DNA of 64,000 nt from Cordilura impudica. Its lineage: Eukaryota > Arthropoda > Insecta > Diptera > Scathophagidae. Below, piece by piece: positions 11,421 to 23,769 of the stretch. The stretch spans positions 241,779,855-241,843,854 of the forward strand of contig OY821520.1 of the NCBI GenBank assembly GCA_963682025.1, read 5' to 3'. A program made the translations under genes and the position numbers. Under the pieces are notes generated by a model. It did not search any database, had not been told where the DNA came from, and saw nothing but the letters and a program-made list of their open reading frames with translations. The stretch's first letter is position 1. The number at the start of each line of letters is the position of its first letter.

Positions 11421-11436
11421 AGCACTCTTATCTGTT

Positions 11437-12284
11437 TTTACTAAAACCCCTCAAAAACACCCTTCCATTTTAAAGTTTGCGTTAAAAAATCAAAAAATGT
11501 TAAAAACACGGATAATATAGATTCCTGAAAAAAGTTATTTTAAATTTTATTATCGTATACGAAATTGAACTTTGAAATTTGTTATTCACATTTCATTTTT
11601 TTAAATTCTTCGATAAACCTGTTAGCTAAATTTACTTTCCCCCATGAAATTCCTCTGCCAAAATCACGACTTCCTGTTAGTGCTTTTGTAGTAATCTTTA
11701 TTAAATGGTCCATTCAAATTCATACAGACATTTACTTAGAAATTATTCAATTAATTTGGTATTGTTATGTGCAAATTACGGCTACTTTTATTTTCTTGCT
11801 AAGTACTTAATATAAATCATGTTTATCTCGATATATATTTATGAGTCCCCACATACTCTAGCTATATGTATATAAAAATGTCTATGAGCAGTATTTTACC
11901 ATATCACTTAATCAAAAAATAGTCGAGATTAAAGCTGCAAATACACCATGGAAAATTTTTGTTGAGAAATGAATGAAGCTTAAAAATTTTTAACATATTT
12001 AAAAAAAAATTACTGACTTTAGCAAATCACCCTTAATATTAGTAATCTTAATATATAGTTGCCTGACTTCCTGATTCGATGACTGTATGACGTCTATGTA
12101 ACAATTTCAGCAGGAAATATAGAATCGTTTATGTATCGAAAAACTAAGCCTTGACATTTTGCCACTTACCTACTTGAACGTCCTACATGAATAGGTTGGC
12201 AACTTGTTCAGACAATCGTCTTTATTTTGAAACCATGTTTGAAAAAAGTTCCCTTTAGTTTTTTTTTTCCAAAAAACTCTCAGA
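11437..12284. other. No gene recognised
   Basis: AT-rich spacer. The 81-codon frame at 11565-11810 has no recognisable motif. Confidence 0.5.
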
Positions 12285-13460
12285 TTCTGAGGCCATTCAT
12301 ACCTTTTCCGTAGCAAAATTTTTAAATTCTGAGTATAGTTTTCAATACAAAATTTTCACAACCTGCGACTATTTTTCGATAGAAAAATTCTGAAGCACTA
12401 AGAAAGAAAGAAATATTTTGAGATTCTAAAACTATTTTTTCATAGAAAAATTATCCGTTTCTGAGATTATTTTCCAGTATACAAATTTTTTTTTTTTCCG
12501 AAACTATATTATACAAAATATTTCCGTAGAAAAATTTCGAACTCTGAGACCATTTTTCGACAGTTATTCTGTAAAAATATTCATAGTTCCTGAGACAATT
12601 TTTACATGGAAAATATTTAACATTCAGAGACTGTTTCTACACAGAAAAATTCTCTCTTTGGGACTATTTTTCCATAGAAAGCTGCTCAGATTCTCAGACT
12701 ATTTTCGCGTAGAAATGTTTTCACATTCTAAGACTATTTTTCTGTAGACAAATTCTAAAATTCTTGGCCTATTTTTCCATAGAAAAATTCTCACATTTGC
12801 GATTATTTTTCCAAAGGAGAATTCTGAGACTATGTTTCTATAGAAAACTTCTCAGATTCTCAGACTGCTTTTTCGCACGTTGGGACGACTTTTTACCAGC
12901 AAAAATCTGTTTTCTGAGACTGGTTTTCCATAACAAAATTTTTTAATTCTAATACTAGCTTTCCATAGAAATATTCGTAAATTCTGAGACGTATTTTTGT
13001 TAAAGAAAAATTCTCAAATAATTAGACCAGTTGTCTATAACAAAATTTTTAAAAAACCGAATCTAGTTTTCCATCAAAAAATTTTAACATTTAAAAAAAC
13101 TCTCAGATTCTAAGACTATTTTTCCATAGAAAAATTACCAGATCCTGAGACTATTTTTCAATAGAAAAATTCTTAGATTCTGAGACGCATTGTTTCAAAG
13201 AAAAGTTCTCTATTTTTCTCTATTTTTACATTCTAAATCTAGTTTTCGATAGAAAAATTTTGACTCTCAGATTCTGCGACTATTTTTCCGTAGAAAAAAT
13301 TTCACTTTCCGGAACTAGCTTTTCACGGAAAAATGTTCAGAATCTGAAAGTATTTTTCCAAAGAAAAATCCTTAGATACTGACATTATAGAGCATAGAAA
13401 AATTCTCTAATTGAAAATTTTCTGATTCGGAGGCTAAATCTGAGATTATTTTTCTATTAA
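12285..13460. repeat. About 35-bp degenerate minisatellite
   Basis: More than 30 diverged units share the pattern TTCTGAGACTATTTTTCCAT then AGAAAAATTCTCAGA. Unit length varies by several bases. Each unit has TCTGAGA and TAGAAAAA words, so neighbouring units contain partly inverted TCTCAGA/TCTGAGA motifs. It ends directly at element C1. Confidence 0.85.
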
Positions 13461-13461
13461 A

Positions 13462-14252
13462 AAATCATGTGAGTCCGATCACAGGGGATATGTGCAAAAT
13501 AAATAAAATATTTTTTTGTGGCACTTTTTTTTAAATAAAACAGAAAGCGTCGTCAATATATCACTTATTTATTATTTCAACTGGTTAATTTTTAATTTTT
13601 CGTTTTTTATTTTTCGTTTTTCATTTTTGATTTTTCATTTTTCAGTTTTTATTTTTCATTTTTTATTTTTCATATTTTATTTTTCATTTTTAATTTTTTA
13701 TTTTTCATTTTTCATTTTGTATTTTTCATAGTTTATTTTTCATATTTTATTTTTAATTTTTTATCTTTCATTCTTAATTTTTCGTATTTCATTTTTCATT
13801 TTTTATTTTTAACTTTTTATTTTTCATTCTTCATTTTTAATTTTCATTTTTCATTTTTATTTTTTTTTTTTTAAGGTTCTATTTTTAATTTTTCGTTTTA
13901 CGTTTTTCATTTTTAATTCTTTATTTTATTTTTTCATTCTTCATTTTCAATTCTAATTTTTAATTTTTATTTTTCATTTTTAATTTTTTTTTATTTTTAA
14001 GTTTCTAATTTTCATTTTTCGTTTTTCGTTTTTCATTTTTGTTCTTTATTTTTCATTTTTAATTTTTATTTTTAATTTTTTATTTTTTATTTTTTTTTTA
14101 TTTTTCATTCTTCATTTTCAAACAGGTTATTACATATCATAATTTTTTCACCAATACAATCATAAATAACACCGATTTTGTCTTACGTCTCACATGTTAC
14201 GCTGTTTTTGTGATTGTATTGTGAAATAGAAATTAACCCCCGCGCGCGTAAA
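13462..14252 (+). mobile_element. C1: non-autonomous element of family C with heptamer array
   Basis: It begins AATCATGTGAGTCCGATCAC and ends with a long imperfect hairpin (CACCAATACAATCA paired with TGATTGTATTGTG) and GAAATAGAAATTAACCCC. C2 (38653-40474) and C3 (51098-52668) have the same two ends but different internal arrays. No protein is encoded; superfamily unknown. Confidence 0.7.
13588..14115. repeat. Heptamer array inside C1
   Basis: Units of TTTTTCA, TTTTTAA and TTTTTCG alternate degenerately with a 7-bp period. This is the same heptamer class as in the E elements but on the opposite strand. Confidence 0.85.
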
Positions 14253-15639
14253 TTTCAGATTCAGGAATTCAAACTTTAAATTCTAACGTTTGATGTTTTT
14301 AAAAGAATATGTTCATGTAATATTAAGGGTTAGGTTACATAGGTTACCCGCTCAATAACCTTTGATCTGATCTGTGATCATTTAATATTGCTTAAATAGT
14401 TAATTAGCGCCCAAAACATATGTATCTAAAATATCGTTACAAGTGATGAATCATTAGTATGTGGATACGAGCACGATAGTAAGGAGCCATCAACGGTGCA
14501 TGCTTTTCAATTGAGCTAAATCCAAAAAAAGCTTTTCGTGTATGAAGCACTTCGATGCTAAAGGTAACTTTCTACATTTTCTGCATGACATCATAGGACG
14601 AATATAATAATTCAAATGTCTTTCATGAAAAACTAAAAATTGTAGACACAGCTTTACTTTATCTAGCCAATAATCAAGTAAAACATTTCACATTTATCGG
14701 ATCCAGATTCGTAGAAATTTTAATATAAGCTTACTTATGACGGAAGCAAATTTGGACATAGCCAATTTAAATGTAAAGGATAAAAGAGGGAAAAAGTTTC
14801 TTCATCATTGAAATTTACACAAAACATCACAAACACTGAAGTCATTATACAATTCCACGCTGTTGTAGCACTTCAAGATAATTTAAAAGGAATCGTCTAT
14901 ACGTCTCATTTCAGATCCCTCAATTTCCGTTTAAATTGGAAATGGTGTTCTGCAAATATAAATAATCTCTTTAGAGTTTTCTTTTGGCTAAAATCCTTTT
15001 TACTATTGGCCGAAAGCCTTTAAAACTGCACATCATTACCTAATGTTAGCGTTAGCTGCAGACTCACTAAACTGCTGCTACAGCGTTAAGTTGCTATGTT
15101 AGTTAAGTCGATTGCTTGTTAGTTGTTGGCTACATCATGTTTTTTAGCGTTTAAACAAAATCGTGTCGCAAATCTTTACCACAATACATCATTCTTTCAT
15201 TCGACATTATGATATTTTAAAGAGAATATATTCCTATATGGCTATTGGGTGTAGTTTAATGTAAGGCAGAAACAAAAGTGGTCTTTCGTTTAAGCTTGTC
15301 ATACATATTTAAAAACTTTTAATACATAATTTGATCGATCATAAGTGTATGAATTTTAAATTTCTATTAAATCAAACCGTTTATAAACATTAAAAAACAC
15401 TTTAGTTTGCAGCTACTCGTACATTGTATTTAAAATTGGTTGTTAGTGAAATAATGGGCTAGAAATGTTGATAACAAATTGTACAAGAATATGATGAAAA
15501 AAAGGGAGGTTTTTTGTAGTTTTTCGTTGCATGGATATTTGACTATAGGAAAAGGGAGGTGATTAAGGGAAGAGTATTTCATTAAAAATATTGGGGTTGA
15601 ACAATAAGGAGTAAATTCAACTATAAATCAACACTGATA
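14253..15639. other. No gene recognised
   Basis: Mostly unique-looking AT-rich DNA. The frame at 14808-15023 shows no domain. Confidence 0.5.
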
Positions 15640-15830
15640 TAAAAAATCAAGAACATGAGCTACTTTTTAAGAAAAGGTTCTTTTTAAAGAAAATCAATTT
15701 TATTAAATAAACTTTTTTTAAAAAAAGATCAATTTTTAAGAAAGTGTACTTTTTGCAGGTAATGTAAATTTTTATAAAAATTTGCTCTCTTAAGAAAATG
15801 TACCTTTTTAAGGAATGGTAATGGAAATGG
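15640..15830. repeat. D0: short stretch of the about 18-bp TTTTTAAGAAAA minisatellite
   Basis: Around ten diverged units such as CTTTTTAAGAAAAGGTTC stop 10 bp before A2. They are the same type as D1 and D2. Confidence 0.6.
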
Positions 15831-15840
15831 AAAAGCTAAT

Positions 15841-17834
15841 TTTTATACCCTCCACTCCAGTGTGCAGAGGGTATATATAAGTTTGTCATTCCGTTTGTAA
15901 TAATTAGAAAAAAAATTTTGGACCCCATAAAATATATATATTTGTGATCCTTATAACAACCGGAGTTGATATAGCGATGTCCGTCTGTCCGTCTGTGGAA
16001 ATCACGATGACGGCATCAATCGGGCAGCTAGGGTGCTCGTTGACATAAAAAATGATTCACTGACATCCTGAGAAGTTTGCTATTTAAAATCGTCCAAATC
16101 GGTCGATTAGGGCCCGAGATTTGAATGAAGAACTGAAAAAAGTCTTGAAAAAATGTAATTTTCTTTGTTGTTCTTCTCACGATCACGTCCTCAATAGGAT
16201 AGCTAAGGTGATCATTTTTAGTGAGAATCATTAAAACGGGTGGAACAAGTCCAGGGAAATCTCTGAAAAAGTAAAAAAAAATTAAAAATATGATGTTTCT
16301 ATATTGTTCTTGTTGTTATTCTAAATGTTGTATTATTGTCATAGCTGGACTTGTTGTTTTTGTGGTCATTGTGGTAATAATATAATAAAAGCTAACCCTT
16401 TGTACATTTTTTTTAACAACTCTGGTAGAAAAATTTATAAGTTTCCATTGTTTTGGCATCACTAAAAAAATTTACTAGACCATTTCTGTCATTGCCACGA
16501 GCCTGCCTGCAAAGTTTCAGATCGATTGGGTCACGGGAAAGGGGTTAAAATCGATCCAAAATTTTTTCGACAAGCAGACACTACGAGTTAATATAAAGGG
16601 AGTAAAAATTCACCAGCATCTAAAGCAAATAATGCTAAAATACGTAGTTGTTGTTAAAAAAAAAAAACAATGTAAATTTAGCAAAAAAAAATTTTATGTA
16701 TTAATTTATTTAAAGAGAAAAACACAAAAATAACGTTTGATGTTGTATTTTTTGTGTGTAATATTTACATATACATACATACACATATTAAATAATACAA
16801 AGAATATATATATATATTCTATATATGTATATCCATTGTAACTGCATGTTAGAAATAAATCGGTATATTATTTTATTTGCATAAAATTCTGCAATATTTT
16901 GTTGTGGGGAAAATACATTTCTTTTACATTAACAGAGTGTCACTTCATTTTGCTCAGCGTGACTAGGCCGCAGTAAATGGCGCCACAATTTTTGTTCTAA
17001 TTAGGTTTGCAATAGTTATTTCTATTTAAACATGAATGTTAATATTTTCAACTGGATATCATACAGAACAATGTTAAGAGTATACACGGGACGGTTTTTT
17101 ATTTCATACGTTTTTCCATTATTCTTTTACAAATATGAACATACGTTTGGCATGTTAATTTTCTGTTGTCTTTATAAAATAGAGTTACCGAGTTAATCAA
17201 TGAGTTTTTTGTTATATAGAACTTTACATAGTTATATAGAACTATTATTCTGAATTACCTACAAAATATCTGATTGCGATTACATCTAATTTTTAAAATT
17301 TTTTTATAATTACTAAAGCATTATTATTCACATAAATACAAAATTGCACTTATTAAATTTTCCATTCAAATTTAAGAAAATATCAATTCTAGAAACTGGA
17401 ATTAAAAATTTCAAATTATATATTATAAAATATTAATTGAATTTTAGAAAATCATATCAAAACGTCGGAAATAATAATTTTTAAATTTAGAAGACATGAA
17501 TTGCATCTTTAATATATCAATTTTATTCGTTAAACACAAATTGAAATTCCAAAAAAAGACACCAAATATGTTTACATTTAAAAATGTTTACATATAAAAA
17601 AAAATTGCCATTCAGGAGACATTAATAACTTTTCAGTACCGCGATTCAGTAACTTCTTTAACGATAGTCGAATCGTTAAAGAATAGCAAAATTATCAGTA
17701 AAATTTTTAAATGATATTCGCTATTGTTAAAGTCAGCTGTTGTTGTTATCTAAACGACAACCATTTATGTGTTGTTTATTCAATCGATAAAAACTTAAAT
17801 TTTTAGGTTGAAATGTCGTCATACATAAATAAAA
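15841..17834 (+). repeat. A2 left inverted arm
   Basis: It pairs with 18838-20731. It includes the mini-me core near 15940-16005, the AACCCTTTGTAC block (about 16396) and AACGACAACCATTTATG at the inner edge. Small indels separate the arms. Confidence 0.8.
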
Positions 17835-17870
17835 ACAAGTAAGAATGTTAAATTCGGCTGTGCCGAATCT
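17833..17870 (-). other. Helentron-type 3' hairpin at the foldback junction
   Basis: The inverse of CTTACTTGTTTT precedes a hairpin AATTCGGCTGTGCCGAAT. The left inverted arm ends exactly here. Confidence 0.75.
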
Positions 17871-18837
17871 CGGTTTGAGTATTGATAATAAATGTAAACA
17901 AAATATTGGAAAAATATGCATGCGTTTCCAGTTATATGACATAACTTCTCGTTTAATTTAGTTTTTGCTAATCAAATAGCACGCCCTAACCTCCATTGCA
18001 AAGGTAATGCTTGTGTAGGGTGGCTACATGCATTAGATCGTGCTAATTGGAGATGGCTGTATAGTTTCTTTAAACTGGCCAAATATTTCTTCATTGCGGC
18101 CATATAGGTCGGATGGAGTAACAAAATAATAACCAAAAAAAAACTCTCTCAATTTTTTTATTAAAATATTGCCATATTTGGAAAACATAGAGGATAAATT
18201 TATAATAATAAATAATCAAATTAGGGATGCCAAACGCAAAAAACCAAATGTTCCAAACATTTTAAATAAAATAATTTGTTCTCCTTATTTTCTGAAAAAC
18301 TTCAAATTTTCATCCAAAAAAAATTGTGAAAAATAATATATAAATAACATTTTCATCAAATTGCGTTTATTTATGTAACAATTTTCATGTTCGCAATTCT
18401 TAAATATCATTTGAGGTTCCCTAAAATTCATTGAATTTAAATTAATGTGTTCTGTAGTCCGATTCTGTAAATTTAAACGATCCGACAATCGCAAAATATA
18501 TCGACAGCTATTGTTGTTTGCACTAAGGATTAAGTGATTCACTAAGTACATACATCTTAACGGCAGTCGACCAATATATTTTTCTATTTATTTAAATTGT
18601 AAACGAGTGGCATCTCTGTCAAAATAAGCGAAAAACACAAAGCATAGAAAAAAAAACAAATTACTTCGTGTTTGACAAGATGATTTTATGTTTATGTTTA
18701 ATATCTTTATTTTTCTTTACTAATATTTCTGTTTATTTATTTGAAAATGAAATAATGAATTGAATATGCTATTTAATTTTTTTATTTATATAAAAAAGTT
18801 TTTTAATAGAAGCAAAATATTTTCACTATTTTATGAC
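17871..18837. other. A2 central single-copy loop
   Basis: About 970 bp between the arms. From 18001 it matches window bases 1-720 in A1. The open frame at 18285-18551 is not conserved in A1 and is not considered a gene. Confidence 0.6.
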
Positions 18838-20731
18838 TTTTATTTATGTATGACGACATTTCAACTTAAAAATTTAAGTTTTTATCGATTGAATGAACAA
18901 AACAAAAATGGTTGTCGTTTAGATAACAACAACAGCTGACTTTAACAATAGCGAATATCTTTTAAAAATTTTACTGATAATTTTGCTTTTCTTTATTTAA
19001 TGATTCGACTATCGTTAAAAGAAGTTACTGAATCGCGGTACTGAAAAGTTATTAATTTCTCCTGAATGCCAATATTTTTTTCAATGTAAACATTTTTTAA
19101 ATGTAAATATATTTGGTGTTTTTTTTTTGGAATTTGATGCAATTGATGTCTTCTAAATTTAAAATTATAATTTCCGACGTTTGATATGATATTCTAAAAC
19201 TCAATTAATTGTAATATGTAATTGGAAATTTTTAATTCCAGTTTTTAGAATTGATATTTTCTTAAATTTGAATGGAAAATTTAAAAAGTGCATTTTAGTA
19301 TTTATATGAATAATAATGCTTTAGTAATTATAAACAATTTTTAAAAATTAGATGTAATCGCAATCAGATATTTTGTAGGTAAAGCAGAATAATAATTCTA
19401 TATAACTATGTAGAACTGTTTTGAAAGCAAAACACTCATTGATGAGCTCGGTAACTCTATTTTGTAAAGACAACAAAAAGTTAATATGCCAAACTTATGT
19501 TCATATTTGTAAAAGAATAATAATACTCTTAACATTGTTCTGTATGATATCTATCCAGTTGAAAATATTAACATTCATGTTAAAATAGAAATAACTATTG
19601 CAAAGCTAATTAGAACAAACAAAAATTGTGGCGCCACGCTGAGCAAAATGAAGTGACACTCTGTAAATGCAAAAGAAATATATTTTCCCCACAACAAAAT
19701 ATTGCAGAATTTTATGTAAATAAAATAATATACCGATTTATTTCTAACATGCAGTTACTATGGATATACATACATACACACAAAAAATGCAACATCAAAC
19801 GTTATTTTTGTGTTTTTCTCTTTAAATAAATTAATACATAAAAATTTTTTTTGCTAAATTTACATTGTTTTTTTTTATTTAACAACTAGGTATTTTATTA
19901 TTTGCTTTAGATGCTGGTGAATTTTTACTCCCTTTATATTAACTCGTAGTGTCTGCTTGTCGAAAAAAATTTTGGATCGATTTTAACCCCTTTCCCGTGA
20001 CCCAATCGATCTGAAACTTTGCAGGCAGGCTCGTGGCAGTGACAGAAATGGTCTAGTAAATTTTTTTAGTGATGTCAAAACAATGGAGACTTATAAATTT
20101 TTCTACCAGAGTTCATAAAAAAAATGTACAAAGGGTTAGTTTTAATTATATTATTACCATAACGACCACAAAAACAACAAGTCCAGCTGCGACAACAATA
20201 CAGCATTTAGAATAACAACAAGAACAATATAGAAATATCATATTTTTAATTTTTTTTTTTACTTTTTCCGACATTTCCCTGGATCTGTTCCACCGATTTT
20301 AATGATTTTTGAAATAAAAATCTTCCCACGAGTTTGGTGAATCATGCTCACTAAAATGATAACCCTAGCTATCCTATTGAGGGCGTGATCGTGACAACAA
20401 CAACATAGAAAATTATATTTTTTCAAAGACTTTTTTTAGTTCTTCATTCAAATCTCGGGCCCTAATCAACCGATTTAGACTATTTTAACTAGTAAACTTC
20501 TCAGGATGTTAGTGAATCATATTTTATATCAACGAGCACCCTAGCTGGACGATTGATGCCGTCATCGTGATTTCCACAGACGGACAGACGGACATCGCTA
20601 TATCAATTCCGGTTGTTATAAGGATCACAAATATATATATTTTATGGGGTCCAAAATTTTTTTTCTAATTATTACAAACGGAATGACAATCTTATATATA
20701 CCCTCTGCACACTGGAGTGGAGGGTATAAAA
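18838..20731 (-). repeat. A2 right inverted arm
   Basis: The inverse copy of the left arm, starting TTTTATTTATGTATGACGAC and ending GGAGTGGAGGGTATAAAA. A1 shares this whole arm. Confidence 0.8.
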
Positions 20732-22808
20732 AAAAGAGTTTAAAAATGAAACATAGGTATTAAGAAAAAGGTCAGACCCATAAAATACTTGCGCTGAAAT
20801 ATCAACAATAATCAAAACAAAAAAATCTAAGAAAATTAAGTGAATTTTTACAAAATTTTTGTTCAAATATACCAAAAGAAAATAAACTTAAAACATAAAC
20901 TACTTAAAACACAATAAAATGATGAGAATATAAAAATAGAAATTTTTGAAAAAAAAAGTATATAAAAAACAACAAATTAAATCAAATATTTTGGAAGCAC
21001 ATGCAACAAAAAAAACACAACAACAACTTTAAGTTCAAAGAAATAGTGCATTAACCGCATCAGTAGTTTTTACCGTAAACATTTCATTTTATTTATAAAC
21101 ATTTTGTAAATACACGCACTATTCATAAATATAATATTTATGTTGTGCATCCTCTGTCTGTGATCAGAAACAAATACCATTCTGTTTCTCTCTGTGTATT
21201 TTAAATACCCCTACAAATTAAAAATCTCTTTTCACTTTTGCTTAGATTAATTTTATTTTAATTGAATACAAAAAAATTACACAAAGAGCTTTGATTTGTT
21301 TTAATATTAGCCTCCCGAAGGACTTTTCAAGGCGGGATTTTTTTTTATTGTATACGTACTTTTTTAACGAAAAAAAAAACATGATAAATTATCCTTCAAA
21401 CTAAAAAATAAACAAAAAAGAGTTAGCCACAAAGCTTTTCTACAAATAAACAGTTACAATATTGTTTTTGATGTGGTATTTCGTATTTCTGGTGTCTGCC
21501 TCTTATTACGGCCGCCTCTCATCGCTCATGCGTCTTTGTATTTTTTTTTTTTAGCTACAGCTGTATTTTTAAACAGAAAGCTTGATGGGTGATTGGTTTC
21601 TAGTTTTTACAGAGTTGTCTATTTGTGCAGTTCTTTTCTAATGCTACTACTTTTCGTTAAAATTATTTTTAAATATTTAAAGTATTTCAATGAGAATTAA
21701 TAAAATAGAAAATATATATATAAAGAAAAATTTTGCAGATCCATTTCTCATAGGATCTAAAGAATTTACTCCATTATATAAAGAGAATATAGATTTTCTA
21801 CAGGAAAAATTCTTAAAATATAAGAATTTTTGTATGTGCTGATTTGAATAAATGACATCTGAACAAACTTTTGGAATTTGTATAAAATGGTTTTATAGTA
21901 AATAGTTTAATTTTTAACAATAATTAAGGACTCAGACAAAAATATACAAAATAAGGGCCTTTGAATCTGATAAATATTTACCCTAAATAATTCTAGAAGA
22001 AAGTATGATTTTACTTTAGGAAAAATATTGTCGGAATTTGGAATTATTTTGTAATTAACTAAGAATATTATTGTTGAAAAATAGCATATTTTGGTTTTTT
22101 TTCGATAGAGTACCTTGGGGTAAGTTCATGTAATATTTACCCCTGTTTTCTTTTTAATACTTCCACCAAAGTATTAGAGGAAAATTTACGAAGCTGTCGT
22201 CACTTCCTTATTTAATTGTCTAGCTGTATTTAAGCTGATAATAATATATCAAAATTTTGAAAAGTTATATACGAATAAATGTTCATACCTCAAAAAAAGC
22301 TATTGTCATAATTGGAGGGTAATGTGAAACACACTAGTTGAGAAATTCTGAAAGCTGGTTTACGGTACTAGGATGTCGATATATGACCGAAAACAGTATT
22401 TGCATTCAAAGTGTAGTCTGGGAATATGAATAGATTTTTCTCGCAGTGAAAACCCCATTTAAAAATGTTTAAGAGTTTTTTAAACTTGTTACATATTTTT
22501 TGAATCCCATTTCTGAAATTCCCTTTTTTTAGTCGTATTATTATGTAACATTATAACAACAAGCTAGTAAGTAAGTAACATTAGCTCTAGGTTGATTACA
22601 TGGTTCCCTACAGTGCTCCACATTTCCCGATTACCAACAAATATATTTTTATAATTATTACTATAATTTTTTTTTTAAATCTACGGAATTTACTTTAGGA
22701 AATATGGGAAAATTGACCGAGATCTAAAGAAACTTTTGAAATGTGTATGAAATAATTTTTGAAATAAAATTTTAATTTTTGATTAAAAGAAAATACAAAA
22801 TAAAAGCC
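20732..22808. other. No gene recognised
   Basis: Two kilobases of AT-rich DNA. 20740-21060 is A-rich with CAACAAC words, resembling fly untranslated exon or intron sequence, but no frame or splice structure supports a gene. Confidence 0.45.
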
Positions 22809-22811
22809 TTA

Positions 22812-23181
22812 TGCCGGTTTTCTCAATGTATCGTCAAACTGCCTGTTACTTAACCAGGACATAAATTTATTGGACCGATAAACTGCCGGTTAACAATTTT
22901 GGTTTTCTCAATGTACCGACAAAAACATTATTTTCAGTTGGCAATGCCTCTCAAAATACGTATGAAAGTTGGGAGAATTATTTTCAGTTGGCAATGGCTC
23001 TCAAAATTGATATGAAAGTTGGGGGAATAATTTATCTGTACGATAAATAAATAGGTGGCAGATGAGTGCCGGTTAGCTTTGCGACAAAATAGAAGAAAAC
23101 CAGACATTGAGAAAACCAAATTTCTTTAATCGGCAGTTTCTCGTTGGGATAAAAGATAATCGCCTATTGAGAAAACGGGCA
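22812..23181. mobile_element. 370-bp MITE with TTA flanks
   Basis: Terminal inverted repeats TGCCGGTTTTCTCAATG and TATTGAGAAAACGGGCA are flanked on both sides by TTA (22809-22811, 23182-23184). A TTA/TWA target duplication is typical of PIF/Harbinger elements, which is the suggested class. A second, internal copy of the motif (TTTTCTCAATGTACCGAC, about 22902) and a 50-bp tandem duplication lie inside. Confidence 0.7.
22928..23027. repeat. Two 50-bp tandem units inside the MITE
   Basis: TTATTTTCAGTTGGCAATG is followed by CTCTCAAAAT and ATGAAAGTTGGG, repeated once with a few substitutions. Confidence 0.85.
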
Positions 23182-23315
23182 TTAGAATCTCATAAAAAAT
23201 TATCACAGATAAACTCAGAAACATATTGCTGGAATTTCGAATTGTTTTGAAATTAACGAAGAATTTGTTATTGAAAAATTACAGATCTTGTAATTTTGCG
23301 ATCGAATAACTACAC

Positions 23316-23765
23316 TTTTTATTATATCCTCCACACCACTGAGCAGAGATTATATATAGGTTTGTCATTCCGTTTGTACGCATCGATCAGTGCATTTGCG
23401 ACTCCATAAAGTATATATATTCTGTCTGTTGAAATCATGCTCATTCACAAAATAAACCATTTACCTCGGTAAAGTTATGAGAATATTATTTGCCATTACT
23501 CCGAGCAGGTTAAAATAAAAAATGGGGTAAATCCGACACCATTGTGCCGAGACATGTCCAAAAAGATGAAAACACGTCTAAAAAAAACTACAAAATTCAG
23601 TGTGTTCGTGTTAATAATTTAGTATTAATATTAAGTTTACAAAATATCAAATTGTTTGTTTTTAAAATAATTTGTTTATATTTTCCATAAGGCAAAATGT
23701 TAATGTAAAACAGATGTGGAGGGTACCAAAGATTCGGCACAGCCGAATATAACTCTCTTACTTGT
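23316..23765 (+). mobile_element. E4: compact, satellite-free E element
   Basis: It has the E 5' end (TTATATCCTCCACACCACTG), the TTTGTCATTCCGTTTGTA block, a damaged mini-me core, CGCTCATTCAC-like sequence, GTGGAGGGTACC and the 3' hairpin (ATTCGGC, ACA loop, GCCGAAT at 23732-23748), then CTCTTACTTGTT. At 450 bp it has no heptamer tract, so it serves as the empty reference for E1, E2 and E3. Confidence 0.8.
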
Positions 23766-23769
23766 TCAA

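Larger units (their letters stand above)
8278..11436 (+). mobile_element. E1: Helentron/DINE-like mini-me element swollen by satellite
   Basis: The 5' end reads TTTTTATACCATCCACAC, with a CAGTGGCAGAGGGTATA subterminal hairpin. Next come a (TA)n/core/(GTCY)n block, about 300 bp of unique-looking sequence, 2.6 kb of heptamer satellite, a GTGGAGGGTATC subterminal repeat (the inverse of the 5' ATACCCTCCAC), and a 9-bp-stem hairpin followed by CTTATCTGTTTT. Subterminal inverted repeats plus a 3' hairpin are features known for DINE-1/Helentron elements. The (TA)n-core-(GTCY)n block is the published mini-me signature. No protein is encoded. Confidence 0.75.
15841..20731 (-). mobile_element. A2: foldback-like Helentron-type element
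   Basis: Both ends carry the same element 5' terminus in opposite directions (TTTTATACCCTCCACTCCAG at 15841; inverse at 20731), each followed by a mini-me core. The arms 15841-17834 and 18838-20731 are inverted copies about 1.9 kb long. At the inner end of the left arm lies an inverse E-type 3' terminus (AAAACAAGTAAGAATGTTAA plus hairpin, 17833-17870). So 17833-20731 reads as one complete minus-strand Helentron-like copy, with a second 5' part joined inverted at its 3' end. No coding frame was recognised in arms or centre. Confidence 0.7.

Noticed and set aside
23597..23769. Extension of the Tc1-type fragment into E4
   Set aside because: The open frame continues into the E4 3' end by chance; the transposase match stops at about 23770.
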